Below are positions 1 to 12,476 of a stretch of DNA of 64,000 nucleotides, one piece after another. The stretch comes from Rhabditophanes sp. KR3021 (taxonomy: Eukaryota > Nematoda > Chromadorea > Rhabditida > Alloionematidae): assembly GCA_963281155.1 (NCBI GenBank), contig CAUJLY010000003.1, positions 3,596,001 to 3,660,000 of the forward strand, in the 5' to 3' direction. The position numbers were made by a program, and so were the translations under genes. The notes below the pieces were generated by a model. That model made no database searches, had not been told where the DNA came from, and saw only the letters and a list, made by a program, of their open reading frames with translations. How positions within the stretch are numbered: position 1 is the first letter of the stretch; each line of letters opens with the position of its first letter.

Positions 1-3000
1 GTACATATAGTTGATATTTGATTACAAATAGAATTGTTCGACATATGTTGCAATTATTAACAAAATTCAACCTCCTCTCTTTGAACGGGCGATCCTTTTC
101 ACAAGTAATGTGTCTATAAGATACTAAAAAAGATTCTTAAAATGTCTATTTAACAGGATCTTTAAATTCGCTATAATAAAATGAGAAGAGATGTTAATAA
201 TTTTTTATCTTATCAAAAAGCAATTTCCGTTGCAATAAACACAATAAGTATTACTACTTGTTAATCTTTCAGCTACGTCTATTTGCAATAATTTCAGCGA
301 AACCCTTTTTGTCTACAAGAAGTAATAAAATTATTTTGGTTTTGATTACAATTTTATTTTCTTACCAAATACCTTTTATCCAAATTAAAAGAAGATATTA
401 CAAGTGGTGACATACTCTGTTCAAAACTAATTTGAACATATTTTTTATTATTTCACAATTACGTATGTAGTTGCAATTAAAGTTTTACTTTTATTGAAAC
501 ATATTTTCAGCCTTCTTTTATGTACCGTCACTAACTTTTGATTCAAGGTTCTTCCTTTCAAAATTCAACTCTCTTTAAACAACCTTTTTTATACACCAAT
601 TCCTTATATTAAATTATCTTTTTGTTTAAGACTATTATCTTTATCAACATATCATTTCTATTAAACATAAATATAATACAATTGGTTTAATTCAATATCA
701 TCATGACGATAATTTAAACCTATCAACGTTTATCATCGTATTAAAAGATCCGATTTTGTAAAAAAGAAGATTCAATATGTAAACAGATGGTATATCCTAT
801 TGATAACTATGTACAAAAATGTACTATGTTTAAGTTAACGAAATTTAAGTATTGGAGTAGGAGAAAGTCTTTTAAGCTATATCCAACATTTTTTATTATC
901 ATGTCATTACATGAATAAACATTTTTTTATTTAACTAATTTTACGAGCTTAAATATAAAGACTTTTTTTATTAATACCTATCTTCAGTACTTTTCTTTTA
1001 TCTTGCGCAAAAATATGCTACATTTTAAGAGATTTAATAGATCTAAAACATTTGGATGTTGATTAAATATATTAGATTTGTTTGCAATCATTACAAAAAT
1101 TCGAACTTTTGCAGAAATAATTTTGTAATATCTACTTTTGATAAATAATAAGTGAGGTAAAGTTAAATGAGATAAGTATGCGTGGATATTTGACAAAAAT
1201 AACTTTTGAAATACATTTTATAAAGATACTGACATCATTTTAACTACTCTATTATGATAAGAATTCGCCAATTATAACTAATTTTAAATGGTTTTATATA
1301 TTTACAAGCTCTCAGAGCTACAATTCATATATCTTTTCATTGATACATCTTAAATATTTGTAAGCTTGATAATGACGGAATCTTATTTACGGGAAATTAT
1401 TATATACATTTGATAATCGACTAATTACTTAATTATTTGTGAATATTTAGTCCATCCAACTTTCTTATTATCAGTTAATTGCATACATAATAACTAAAAA
1501 CATACTGAAAAGATAATAAAATATGACAGAAAACTCGTAAAGTTAATCATAATAGTAATTCCTATTAACTTTATCATTAATCCCATAGCTTCTTCAATGA
1601 CTAAAATTTGCGCTTTAAACACATAACCATTTTAGTTATCAATCAAAACAGCTTTATATAAAGGACGGGTTAAAAATTTATTTTATAGTTTACATATGTT
1701 TGTTTGTTGATATTACCTTTACGCGCTAACTGCTAAATTATTTTGTCACATCTTCATTCACTATTTATATTCGAAAAGATCGTCAAAACCAATATGTGGT
1801 TTCTTTTTTACGGATGTTTCTTTGTCAATATTTCAATCCAGTTTCTACTAAACATGCCAATGGCATTAATTAAGGTTATAATGTCTTTAAAAACTATCCT
1901 TTAATGTAATTATTTCACCAGAGCATTAGATATGAAACAAAACATAAAGTTGCTTGGCTTATTAATGATGGGGAGGACGTTTATTTTTGTGTAATCTAAA
2001 AATTAATATTTCAACTATTTTCGAATAGCATGTACCATATAACTTGATACAATTATAATTAATTTTATTAATCACATTGTGCTTTAATATTCTTCCAATT
2101 AATTGCTTATTCTCTCCCCTCAATAAAAAAGTAATCTTTAATATGTTCGAAGTATTAATTCTTTTAATCACATTACATAAATATTCCACGAAAAGTCACT
2201 TTATTCTCACTTGTACCTGATAATTCAATTATCACCCATGATTTTTGAGCGAAATTCGAAAATATTTGCCCATCCTATTAGTCACGTCTAATTTTTAGAC
2301 CATATTTCTATTTACTATCCACTTTTTAAACCGATTTGAAAGTTCAATTATATTTTTGATGACTTCAATTGTAGCTAATTTACAACTTAACTGTCCTCCC
2401 ACTATCATTGTATATATAAATAATTCAAACTTCCTTAAATTCAGCCCCCTGTATATTTAACTTGACTATAATATATCTTCATTCCTCTATATTGTACCAC
2501 TATATTTTGTTTATATAATTGCACTAGTACATATATACCTCAAAAATCAACATCCTTAACAAATCTTCTTCTGGTATCCGCAAAGGACGTTAATGTTTTC
2601 TCAACAAAACTAAGAAAAAGCTTATACAAATAGTGAACTTTGTGTTTTGAATATAATCTTAGCGAGTTGTCGTGGATCTACATTATATATTTCAATTTAA
2701 ATCACGTACCTAGTGATGGAATAATTTATCGTAGATTTTGGTTTATTTAAATATAGTAAACTTTCCAATCACTTAATTAAAAAAGCAAACGAAAGTGATG
2801 CGTATCAGACACTTCCGTTCTCATGCATTATTTTATATTATTTTTTTGTTGATGTCATAACTATTAAGGATTTTGAACTAAATAACGTTTTAAGCTATTA
2901 TTTCTAACGCCACCCTACAAGTTTACAAAATTTGTATGCTTGTTATTATATTATGGTAATTTACAAATATTATTTGTTTATGATATAGTGTATACATAAT

Positions 3001-6000
3001 GTATCTGAATTTTAATCAGTAGGTTATTTTAAATGTTTTCCAGAGGATTACATTAAAATTTGATTCATTTACATTTAATTCGTCTTCTTTTGTTTTTGAA
3101 TAATTTTATCCTTAAATAACAACAACTTTAATTTTTCACTTCAATCGCTTTCCACAAAACAAAGCTTCATTTTTTGCAAAGTTAAGTATTTCATACATAA
3201 CTGTACTGAAAATATGATCCTTTTAAAAATTGTTTATACCTCTTGACTTTATCATTCATACGTTACACAATTTTAAAATAATATCAATTTCGTTACGTTA
3301 TTCAAAAAATGGATCTGATTATATGTAACAAATTAAAATAGCATTCAACTAATTTTTGAATAACTAACTCACTGATCATATAATTATCCTTTGCATTTTA
3401 TTAATTTTGACGTTTACATCTTTTCATTCGACAAGCGGAAGTCATAATAATTGCAATTATTAGCGAATTCTTGTCCTTTATCCTGTTAGTATTTTCTCAT
3501 GTATTTCCGCTTCATTAGACTTTAATAAATAATATTTAAGAGAAATACAACTGATAGAATGAATGAATTTATCGTTAATCAATTTCACACACTTTAAAGT
3601 CCTTTACAAAAATAGGAGAATTGAAGGCATCTTTGAAATAAAAAAGATGTTACTCAAATTTGGTATCTAAATTATTTAAATTTCATCTTGACTGTTAAAA
3701 CGATAAATCTGATTGCTCAAACAACCGCTCACAAATACTCACCAAATCAAATTCCTTTATCTTTACAATATGTCTGTATAGATTAACACTCTAAAAAACA
3801 TATATTTTTTAAAGTAATCCACTTGAGGAGTAATATTTTCATTATCAACAATTATACTTCAAACATATAATCAACTTTCATGATTACTTTTTGAAGCAGT
3901 TTTTTAATTATTCCTACTAAAATAAATAAGTAATACATATAATATATAAATACATACTATGGGACGAATATATCCACTTAACTTTCGACAATCATTTCAT
4001 AGTTACTTAAACAATGCTTGTGATATAACTAAATGTCCACAAATACGCAAAACACTTTTTTCATTAACTTTAAATGGTATCAACTAGTATTAAATATGTA
4101 TCCAATTTTTAGAAGACTTTTGCATAATTGAGATACAAACATTTAATGAGCCAAATTAAGTAACTTCATTTAGTAGATTTGCACTTGCCATTTAATGATA
4201 ATTTCTGTTTCACCTCATTCTAAATCATTAAGAGTGATAACAATTGAAAACACCCCTACAATTGCATCAAAAATGGTATCTTTATTCATAATTGTGTTGA
4301 AAGTACCACATCATCTGAAGACCCATTAAAAAGGTCTTATAGTTTTTTGGTGACATTAGCTAATTATTTATGTTTATCGGCAAGTGGGAGTCTTTATCAA
4401 ATAAGAAAGTAAATTAACTTTTGTCCTAAATAAAAAAATATAATAGACATCAAATAAATTAAAAATTAAGTTATCTATCGACTCCACCTAAATATCATAT
4501 TTAAAGTCCCTGTTTACATTAACTATCCTATGATAAATCTATATAAATGGTTTAATTTGAGCCTTGTTCTGTTTTATTACTACTAATTTTTAGTTAAGCT
4601 CAGTGTGAATCTTCGCATTTTTAATAATTTAAATCGCTTTCAGAGATAATTATCTTAACAGCATAATGCATTTTAAATTAGTCTATAAACAAATTTTTCT
4701 TATGAATATTTCTTCCAAATTTATGTTAATTATTATTGTTCGGCTTACTGAAAGTGTTTGCGTTTTTGGGATGTTAAAATATATTTATCTGTCTACATAT
4801 ATAAATTTATGAAGAACCATTCAATGATATCACTTCATTTCACTGAACTCCATTCTTTTCGATATAATAAGTAGTATTTGAAAATAATAAAAATATCTGA
4901 TTCCTTCTTTTATTAAAGTTCGTTTGAGTTCATTGATATTTAGACAAAATCATCTTTTTTGTAGACAAGAACCGGACTTGAATATTTGTAAAATACGTCC
5001 AACTTTAAATGTACTACCCATGTACCTATAAAATAGTAACTCATCTTATCATATCCCAGTATAATTTTTATTCATATGTTACTTCGCGATATTAGTTTAC
5101 CTCAAAATTTTAACCTTTTTGTTAACTGTCAAAATATGATTTCTTCTTATTTCTTCTCGTTACTTATGTCTTTAATATACAACTTCATATAAAACATGTA
5201 CTTTCTTATAAAATACTATAATTTATAAACTTGTCAATCATCTCTTATCACTTTTCAATAAAATTAATATTTAAAAATGATTGAACTTCCAAGATTAATC
5301 AGTTGCAAAATGTTTTAAAGTTGACGTAAAAAGTGAAGACATATGCTTTACAGACTGAGCAAATGTTATTTATTATACGGAAGTACTTCGTCAAATAGTT
5401 TATCAAATATCTAGGTATGAGTTAAAAAAATGATTCAGTTTAAAAAATGAGTGTCAAAATGATTAGTTAGTTGATTTAGGTTGTAATTAATAGGTTCGAT
5501 TTGGTGAATATTATTAATCAGAATTACTGAGACTTGACTGTCACCAGTCGAAACTGTCATCTTCAAAACTTCTAGTAGCTTTATACAAATACACACTTCT
5601 TGCTATAATTATAAGTAGTTGTAATGAATATGTGTCTCTTTATGCCCGTCAAATTTAATTCATTAAACTAAAAAACCTCATCTTTCACTCCATCATTATT
5701 TGCCTTAAACCGAGAATGAAGAATATATGGCAGTTTAATAAATAAAGATAAAGTTCTTTGAACACATAGATGATATGTTATTATCATTGGCAATTAGTTT
5801 TGCCATCTCTTTACATTATTAATACTTATTTAAATAGAGACATAGTTAAGGATTTACCTGAATACTCATATATACCTATTTAACATTATCCCACCCAACA
5901 ATTATGTTTATTGGTAAGCTCTAAAGATATGTGTCGATACTAATGACATTAGCTTAATGTTGATTCGGGTTGATTAGGGATGATTAGGTTCGATCGTCAG

Positions 6001-6789
6001 TTATGTGAGTTATGAGTATTATATGTATGTAAATAATTATAAAATCGACTCATCAAAATTACTTTTATTACCTTAATTTAAGTAACCATTTTTACAAACT
6101 ACATATTATAATTAATGGTCTGACTTATAAAAAGATATGTATATCAGAGAAGCTGGTAATGATATCTATTTTTCAGCAATAAACTGAAGATAATATATTT
6201 TAAAATCTACCTGCTCAATATACATACGTTACAAATAATATTATAATAGCCGTTACAAAGAATATTATATTATCCGTTACAAATGTTATTTATATCAACA
6301 ATATTCTAATATATTTATTTCGATGATATTCTAAAGTATTTATTTCAACGATATTCTAATATATTATTTACTTAAATGATGTTATAATATATTACTTCAA
6401 CGATATTCTAATATATTACCTCAGCGATGTTCTGATATATTACTTCAACAATATTTTAATATATTTACTTATTTTCAGCTAGTGATCCGTAATTGGGAAA
6501 TATTAAAAAGATATTCATTTCTATCTACCAATCCTCGTAAATTACACTTAACAATCACTTTCTTTGAAAATTTGGTAACTTCAGATGTAAAAAAGAGGTT
6601 CTAAAGTTACATATACTATTTGAATACTTTAAAATACTTATTAGTATCAGTTGTAATCTCGGAGTGTATTTAAGAAATTGCAGTTTTGTTAAAATCACAA
6701 GTTTCATTATAAAATTCAATTTTTAAAATTGGCCAAAAGATTCATTTTTGTTGAGGATTGTATATTTTCTAAAATTGATTTCTTAGCAA
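1..6789. other. AT-rich gene desert
   Basis: I found no convincing coding sequence here. The open frames are short, low in complexity and lack splice signals or recognisable motifs. The only structured part is a tandem repeat near the right end, listed separately. It may be intergenic DNA, or hold distant 5' exons or regulatory DNA of PSKH1, whose first coding exon starts at 6790. Confidence 0.6.
6226..6475. repeat. Degenerate AT-rich tandem repeat
   Basis: Two short periodicities adjoin. First come three copies of a GTTACAAATAATATTATAAT-like unit near 6226-6290. Then about six copies of a roughly 30-nt unit built on ACTTCAACGATATTCTAATA run to about 6475. Copies differ by a few substitutions. 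The array ends about 315 nt before the PSKH1 start codon. No function is evident. Confidence 0.75.
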
Positions 6790-9752
6790 ATGGGAAACCA
6801 TCAATCGAGGAGCGAATGTCAGTCGAGAATGATGTCATTAACAGATTCTATTGGTTCCAATAAAAAGAAAAGGGGTAACTTTTTTAATTTGTGTAATATT
6901 TTTAAAAAAACAAGATTTGATCATGCGGGTTTGGTCCAAACCTGTCCTCCGCCAGTAGGTTAGTTTAAAAACGAAAGTTTGCATGCTTTAAAAATATAAA
7001 AATTATACACTAAAAAATACTTAGAACATTTTCTAACTGAAAATACTTTGAAACTTTATTAACTAAAAATAACCAGAAGCTACCTTTCTTGATGTTTTGG
7101 CAATTAAGTTTTTTAAATATCAAATGTATCAACTAATATTTATGACTAGCCACACATCATAATAATGCTCTAAAACTAATATTGTATATCGTTTGTGCTG
7201 AGAAAGTAGCATGCAATATAAATTTTAATACAAGCCTCAATCAGCATTCCAAAATCAAAAAAGGGTTTGGTCTGGAATGAAACAGGCCGGGCTCGACAAC
7301 AGGTATAGTACATATAAAGAAGACGATACAACAAAAAATATGTCATAAAAATGAACATGGCATTAATATGACACGACTTTTTTATGATATGCATATTTTA
7401 GGAGGAGAAATGCCAATTGGTGAATCGGTGTCAATTATGCCAGAGAGACCAGGCTTGAAACTTGATCAGAGATTGCTGTACAAGTATGACATTATGGCAG
7501 TGGTAGGGAAGGGAAGCTTCAGTCAGGTTGACCTTTGTTAGTCTTAACTAATATTAATTTTTATTTTTATTCTAGGTAAGTAAAAAACAATCAGAAAATG
7601 CATACAAAATAACAGCTGATCAGTATTGAAAACGTTTACTAAATAGGAGGCAAAATAATTTAAATTAGACAGAATATTATTGAGAAGTATCTTTTAAAGA
7701 AGAATAGATTTTGTCTGTGACCATCTCACAGATTCTTCCAATAGTTTCTGGGTGTTTCTTGAACATAACACCATTGAATTGTCCCGATGCATCAATGTTG
7801 GTCAGAACATTTTGATGATCCATGGTGATAGCGCATTCAAATGCTAAAGCTTCATTTGCAGTCAACTCGTCACAATAGAAGGCTACAATTTGTCGTTCCT
7901 TCTCCAAAATATTCATAATCCTTGCTTCCTGGTCACTCAAAGAGACGAATCTCCTAGAGTGAAGCCTGGTGATTGAAATATGATCAAGAAGTCTGGCATT
8001 GATGTTGTCAAATACCCATCATAAAAGATTCCATTCTTAAAAACATTAAAGGCTACTGAGCTACCATCTACACCTGCAGGCAAATCAACCAAGACATGAA
8101 TTGACTGTTTTGCGAATTTTAGCCTTCTTTAGTTCATCCATCACTTTTTCCAGCAAGTCAACATCAGATAATAGCCTCTCTTCTTTTATAGTCTCGTTAA
8201 TTTCAGCTCTTAACTTGGCACAGACTCTTTCCTTCAAATGGTGTCTTCTACTATCAACAAATATTCTATTTGTACAGTCATTTCTGTCTCATCTACCTTC
8301 AATCACAGGTAACTCATTTGTAGAGACTCTTTTAAATGATTGACTTAACTTTTCCACGACTGCCAATTTGACTATAATTGTTGATAGTCGATAACTTACT
8401 TTCGTATCGACTTCTTCTCTTGTTAAGGCATTTCTTGTTAATGGGGCACTTGTATCAACTGCACTAACTTTGCTAGGCGGTTCCTGACTTTCGCTACTCA
8501 TTAATTGTCTTTTCATAATCAAAATATTAACTCAAATGAGATATAAAACATCTTTATAAGTGAAGCAAAGTTGAATATTAAACAAAAACGTTTTACTAAT
8601 CCTTGCCTTTTCAAAACATAATTAGATAAAAATTCTAAATTATTAAACATGAGTTCGTAATATTAATCAACGAAATCTTCAGGTTCTTCGTGTTCAACAC
8701 AAGATAACTGGTGTATATTATGCTGTCAAGATTGTTACTCCAGATAGAGGTAAAATTAAATTTATAATCTTAAATATTCTTTTTGAGTTTATTTTATGAT
8801 CTTACTCAATATCATTTTGAATTTATTTTATGATCTCAATTATTATCCCTTTTCAGAACTTGGACAGGCTGTAAATAATGAAATTGCAATTCTAGGAAGA
8901 GTGTCTCATCCATTTGTTATTAGATTAGAGGAAGTCTTTCGAAATGGCCCAAAATGTTTAATTGTTATGGAATTAGCCATTGGGGGAGAAATGTATGATA
9001 GGATAGTGGCTAAGGGTCGTTACAGTGAGAATGAAGCAAGACAAGCATTACGGATGTTGCTCTCGGGTTTGGCATACTTGCATAGCTTGTCCATTTTCCA
9101 CCGTGATTTGAAACCAGAGAACTTACTTTATTCTGATGGAAGACCTGATGCAAGATTACTAATTACAGATTTCGGCCTTGCTCATCAATCGCTATCTCTT
9201 GGTGGCACTGCAACAGATTGTACAGGAACTCCTGAATATATAGCTCCCGAAGTGCTGTTGAGAATTCCATACACTGAAAAGGTTGATATGTGGAGTTGCG
9301 GGGTCATCGCGTATGTCCTCATGAGTGGTATCTTACCTTTTGATGATGACTGCAGGTCGCGCTTATACACACACATCATTACGGCCAATTACGTTTATTA
9401 CCCACAATATTGGTCTGGTTCTGAATTGGCGAAGCAATTCGTTGACTCTTTACTAATTACAGACCCTAACGAAAGATTATCTTCTATCCAAGCATTGAGA
9501 CACGATTGGATAACTGGAGAAAGTAAAACTCATTTTACTATATCAATCAAAGCGCGTCCGGAAAGTAACTCTATGCAGAGAACAAAATCAACACGGTCAA
9601 TCCGGAGTGTTACGCGAAGTGATCATGGACATAGAGTTGATCCTAGGGAAGTTGATCAACTGGCAAATGATTTACAAAAACTAGCTAAGAACCAACTCTA
9701 CAATTCTCAGAAGGATAACTATCATTCATCTAAACATTACGGAGTCTTTTAA
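6790..9752 (+). CDS. PSKH1: Protein serine kinase H1 (CaMK-group kinase)
   Basis: Four coding exons: 6790-6874, 7402-7526, 8683-8749 and 8857-9752. They join in frame to 390 residues (human PSKH1 has about 424). The N-terminus MGNHQSR fits the N-myristoylation consensus, consistent with the acylated membrane association known for PSKH1. The kinase domain shows the Gly loop VVGKGSFSQV, the ATP lysine in YYAVKIV, HRDLKPEN, DFG and the GTPEYIAPE activation segment. The Ser/Arg/Thr-rich tail (TRSIRSVTRSDHGHRV) resembles the vertebrate tail. Intron 1 is 527 nt. Intron 3 is 1156 nt and holds an antisense gene remnant plus a recursive splice site. An AG at 6785-6786, four nt before the ATG, could be a 5'-UTR or trans-splice acceptor. 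AATAAA follows the stop near 9795. The family assignment is firm; exon borders are inferred from GT-AG and phase. Confidence 0.93.
7568..7582 (+). promoter_or_regulatory. Recursive splice site in PSKH1 intron 3
   Basis: PSKH1 intron 3 begins with 7527-7575, a 49-nt segment that is a complete mini-intron of the local type (GT start, pyrimidine-rich end TTTTTATTCTAG). It is followed immediately by GTAAGT at 7576. The AG|GTAAGT junction would let the intron be removed in two steps through a zero-length exon. The second step, 7576-8682, holds the antisense remnant. This is seen directly; use of the site is inference. Confidence 0.6.
7677..8522 (-). pseudogene. Antisense nested element, family 1, in PSKH1 intron 3
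   Basis: Coding remnant on the strand opposite its host. It reads from an ATG near 8514 in three segments separated by frame changes near 8095 and 7960, and ends with TAA at 7677. The middle part has a KKAKIRK stretch followed in another frame by VLVDLPAGVD. The C-terminal part has LTNIDASGQFNGVMFKKHP, the hallmark shared with copies near 10.7, 43.5, 48.4 and 62.8 kb. I do not recognise the protein. The C-terminal helix loosely recalls small helical domains of TFIIS-N or LEDGF type, a weak impression only. Disruption suggests it no longer encodes a full protein, although the last 87-codon frame is open. Confidence 0.65.
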
Positions 9753-10176
9753 TACATTTGTACATTTGTTACTGTCGTTTTTAAATAATTTTCAAATAAA
9801 AACATATAAATTAATACAATAATAAAATAATAAAGTATGCTCCATGTTTGTCGCTTTAAAAAAGAGGAATAATTATTCATAATCAGACATGTAACTCACA
9901 AACACCATGCATTTATTATTGACATTGTGGAACAATACTGCTCATCCTATAATTTATCATATAATTCATCTTTATTGTATTTAACTGATAAAAAGCTAGT
10001 GTGACTAAATTGACATCATACCAATATCATCCAAGGACTGTTTGTGTCTATTAGTAACATTGTCGTTAGTCTTTGGTTCTTAAAGCCAATAATACTAGAA
10101 TAACAAAACACGTCCTACTCTAAGTATCTTGTCATTTGTATATTTCTTTCTGTTTATTAACCATTTTTATTCTAGA
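9753..10176. other. Intergenic spacer between PSKH1 and NAXD
   Basis: It contains the PSKH1 3' end with an AATAAA signal and AT-rich sequence. A pyrimidine tract ending TTATTCTAG at 10175 lies directly before the NAXD ATG. No other gene was seen. Confidence 0.6.
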
Positions 10177-12335
10177 ATGTCTATTACGAAGCATCTTCCT
10201 CGTGTTAAGCAACTATTACCTGTCTTAACAGCATGCTATAAAAAAGGTGATTTAGGAAGAATTGCAGTTATTGGTGGATCAGAGGAATATACGGGAGCTC
10301 CTTACTTTTCCGCAGCAACATTATTAAAGCTTGTAGGTCATATGATTTAGTCATAATCTGTTATTTTGAATTAGGGATGTGATTTGGCTTATGTAATTTG
10401 CACTAAAGAAGCAGCTCCAGTAATCAAAAGTTATTCTCCTGAATTAATTGTTTATCCAGGCCTAGAGAGTAAATATTTTGATATGGTTGTCAACAGATTA
10501 GATTCAATTGTTATCGGTTAGTATAATTTTTATTTAATGCCATTTTTATTTTATTTTAGGTATATTTAAACAAAACTATAAAAAGTTTATTGAAAACGAG
10601 AGAATTAAAGAGAAATTACACTGGAAGATTTGTTTTCAAAAAGTTGTTTAACAGCCAACTTACTAACTCTTTTGACAATTTCTGGATGTTTCTTATGTAT
10701 CAATTGATTTGACTGTCCATATTAGTTAGTTCTTTTCGCATGTCAAACATGATAGCATATTCCAAATCAAGTTCTTGTCTTTTGTGGAAATCGATCATCA
10801 AGGTGGACAGACAAATAAGTCATGATATTAACTATCCTCTTTATATTCATACTTTGTTTTCTTAGAAACGGCATTTCATTTAATATTTCAATATAACCAG
10901 GTACGGAGTGCATTTTCCGAAATTTCTTTTTCTTTATCATTGCCTTGCAGGTGGCTTACCCCTACTCAAATGAGCCTTTATCTTTCTACATAAGAGCTTT
11001 GATTAATGTAAGCACTTTTTGGTAAAAACAATTTAAGTCACATTCCTGGACCGACTTTGTATCATTTTACCCTCTGTCTTCGAGACAAAAATATTTTTTT
11101 CAAAATTCTGTTTCTGCAGTTTAAAAGACGTGGTATTCTTGACCTTAAATCATGGAACAGATTTAAATATCTCTTTGATGTGGGCTTACAAGGCATTTAC
11201 AAAAATTGCAAAAAAAGCGTTTTGGACTAATTTACGAAAATTCGGATTTAATAATTCACAAATCTTTTACGACCAACTCATACTCACTTTGAAGACCAAT
11301 AGCTCTATACTATTTTGTTGAGATTCTTGCTAATTGCTTGATCAAACGCCAATTACATCTAATATTTTATTAAATGAGTTGATACTTACCTTCAGCCTGT
11401 TATCTTGACGGATGACTGGGTTCTTATTATTCTTGGCGACACATCATTCAAATTTGACCTCTTTTCAGGCTATTCGTCATAACTGCTATTGTCTTTCCCT
11501 ATCATATTGTGAATTACAATTATCAAATCAAAAATATCCAATGTCTTTAGACATTCATAGAACACTTTTTTTCTAAAACCTCTTTCCTAATTGAGACACT
11601 AATACTCAAATATACTAAATTAAATTACTCACTTTGGGTTAAATTATATATTTTTTAATAATGTTATTGTCCCAGGTCCTGGTCTTGGTAGGGATGAAAA
11701 AATAGTTTCATTTTTGCAGTATGTTTTTGAAACAATTAAAGGTACTGGCTGATTTATTAATATTAGTCCTAATTAACTTATTTTAATTTAAAGGCAAAGA
11801 TAACATTGCGAGTGTTGTAATTGATGCAGATGGAATTTACTTTTGTCAAAAATATCCAGATTTGATAAGAAATAATAATAAAGTGATTTTAACACCTAAC
11901 TGCAACGAGTTCGAAAGATTATATGAGTCTCTCTATCCTGGCAAGCAATTGGCCAAACAAGATTTGAAAGTAGCTGTTTCCGATGTAGCTAAATCACTCG
12001 GAATAACGATCATGAGAAAAGGAGTTATTGACATTGTTTCTGATGGCCATCAAACGTTAACTGGCGAAATTGGCGGATGCCCACGAAGATGTGGAGGGCA
12101 AGGCGATTTGTTAAGTGGATCGGTGGCAGCTTTCACATTCTGGGCTAAAATAAATCAAACCTTGCATCAAGATTATTCGAAACAACCATTTATTTTAGAT
12201 GGCGCTGTTGCTGCGTCTGATCTAATTCGACACACTGCACAAGTAACGTTTAATGATTTTGGAAGATCTATGACAGCATCTGACATTTTAAAGAAAATTG
12301 GAGATGTAATTCATGGTGTGGATAAAAGTCAATAA
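10177..12335 (+). CDS. NAXD: ATP/ADP-dependent NAD(P)HX dehydratase
   Basis: Four exons: 10177-10332, 10375-10516, 11676-11741 and 11794-12335. They join in frame to 301 residues. The enzyme repairs hydrated NADH/NADPH (NAD(P)HX) using a nucleotide triphosphate. Family signatures are the [17 protein letters not shown] start of the ribokinase-like fold, GPGLGRDE, the [16 protein letters not shown] motif and the nucleotide site [11 protein letters not shown] near the C-terminus. It is shorter than the human protein (347-390), mainly because it has no targeting extension. An AG at 10174-10175, one nt before the ATG, may be a trans-splice or 5'-UTR acceptor. Introns 1 and 3 are 42 and 52 nt. Intron 2 is 1159 nt and carries a decayed antisense element. 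NAXD converges with CUL2, whose stop is only 141 nt away. Confidence 0.95.
10549..10566 (+). promoter_or_regulatory. Recursive splice site in NAXD intron 2
   Basis: NAXD intron 2 opens with a complete 43-nt mini-intron (10517-10559, GTTAGT ... TTTTATTTTAG). GTATAT follows directly at 10560, giving AG|GT. The remaining 1116 nt (10560-11675) hold the antisense remnant. The arrangement matches PSKH1 intron 3 and CUL2 intron 3. Two-step splicing is inferred. Confidence 0.55.
10590..11640 (-). pseudogene. Antisense nested element, family 1, in NAXD intron 2
   Basis: Heavily broken coding remnant opposite to NAXD. Near 10640-10780 it shows [18 protein letters not shown] and, after a one-base frame change, [14 protein letters not shown], both diagnostic of family 1. 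Upstream in its own reading direction (about 10893-11010) is a block with GSFE..G..CKAMI that aligns with 30373-30490. Further upstream (11100-11600) are protein-like stretches interrupted by many TAA/TAG codons. AATAAA follows its C-terminal end, near 10590. Product unknown. Confidence 0.55.
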
Positions 12336-12476
12336 AACAGATATTTTAAATATTTAATTATGCAGCAGCTTTAAAAAATAAACAATTTTAGAACAAGATC
12401 AGAGACAATAAATAGGTATTCATTATAAATTGTGCTTCAATGCTGTTTATTTAAAAATAAGTATGAGCATTTAGAT

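Noticed and set aside
7677..8522. Assignment of family 1 to LEDGF/TFIIS-type domains
   Set aside because: Only a loose helix-pattern resemblance around KHPETIGRICEMV; not enough for a functional call.
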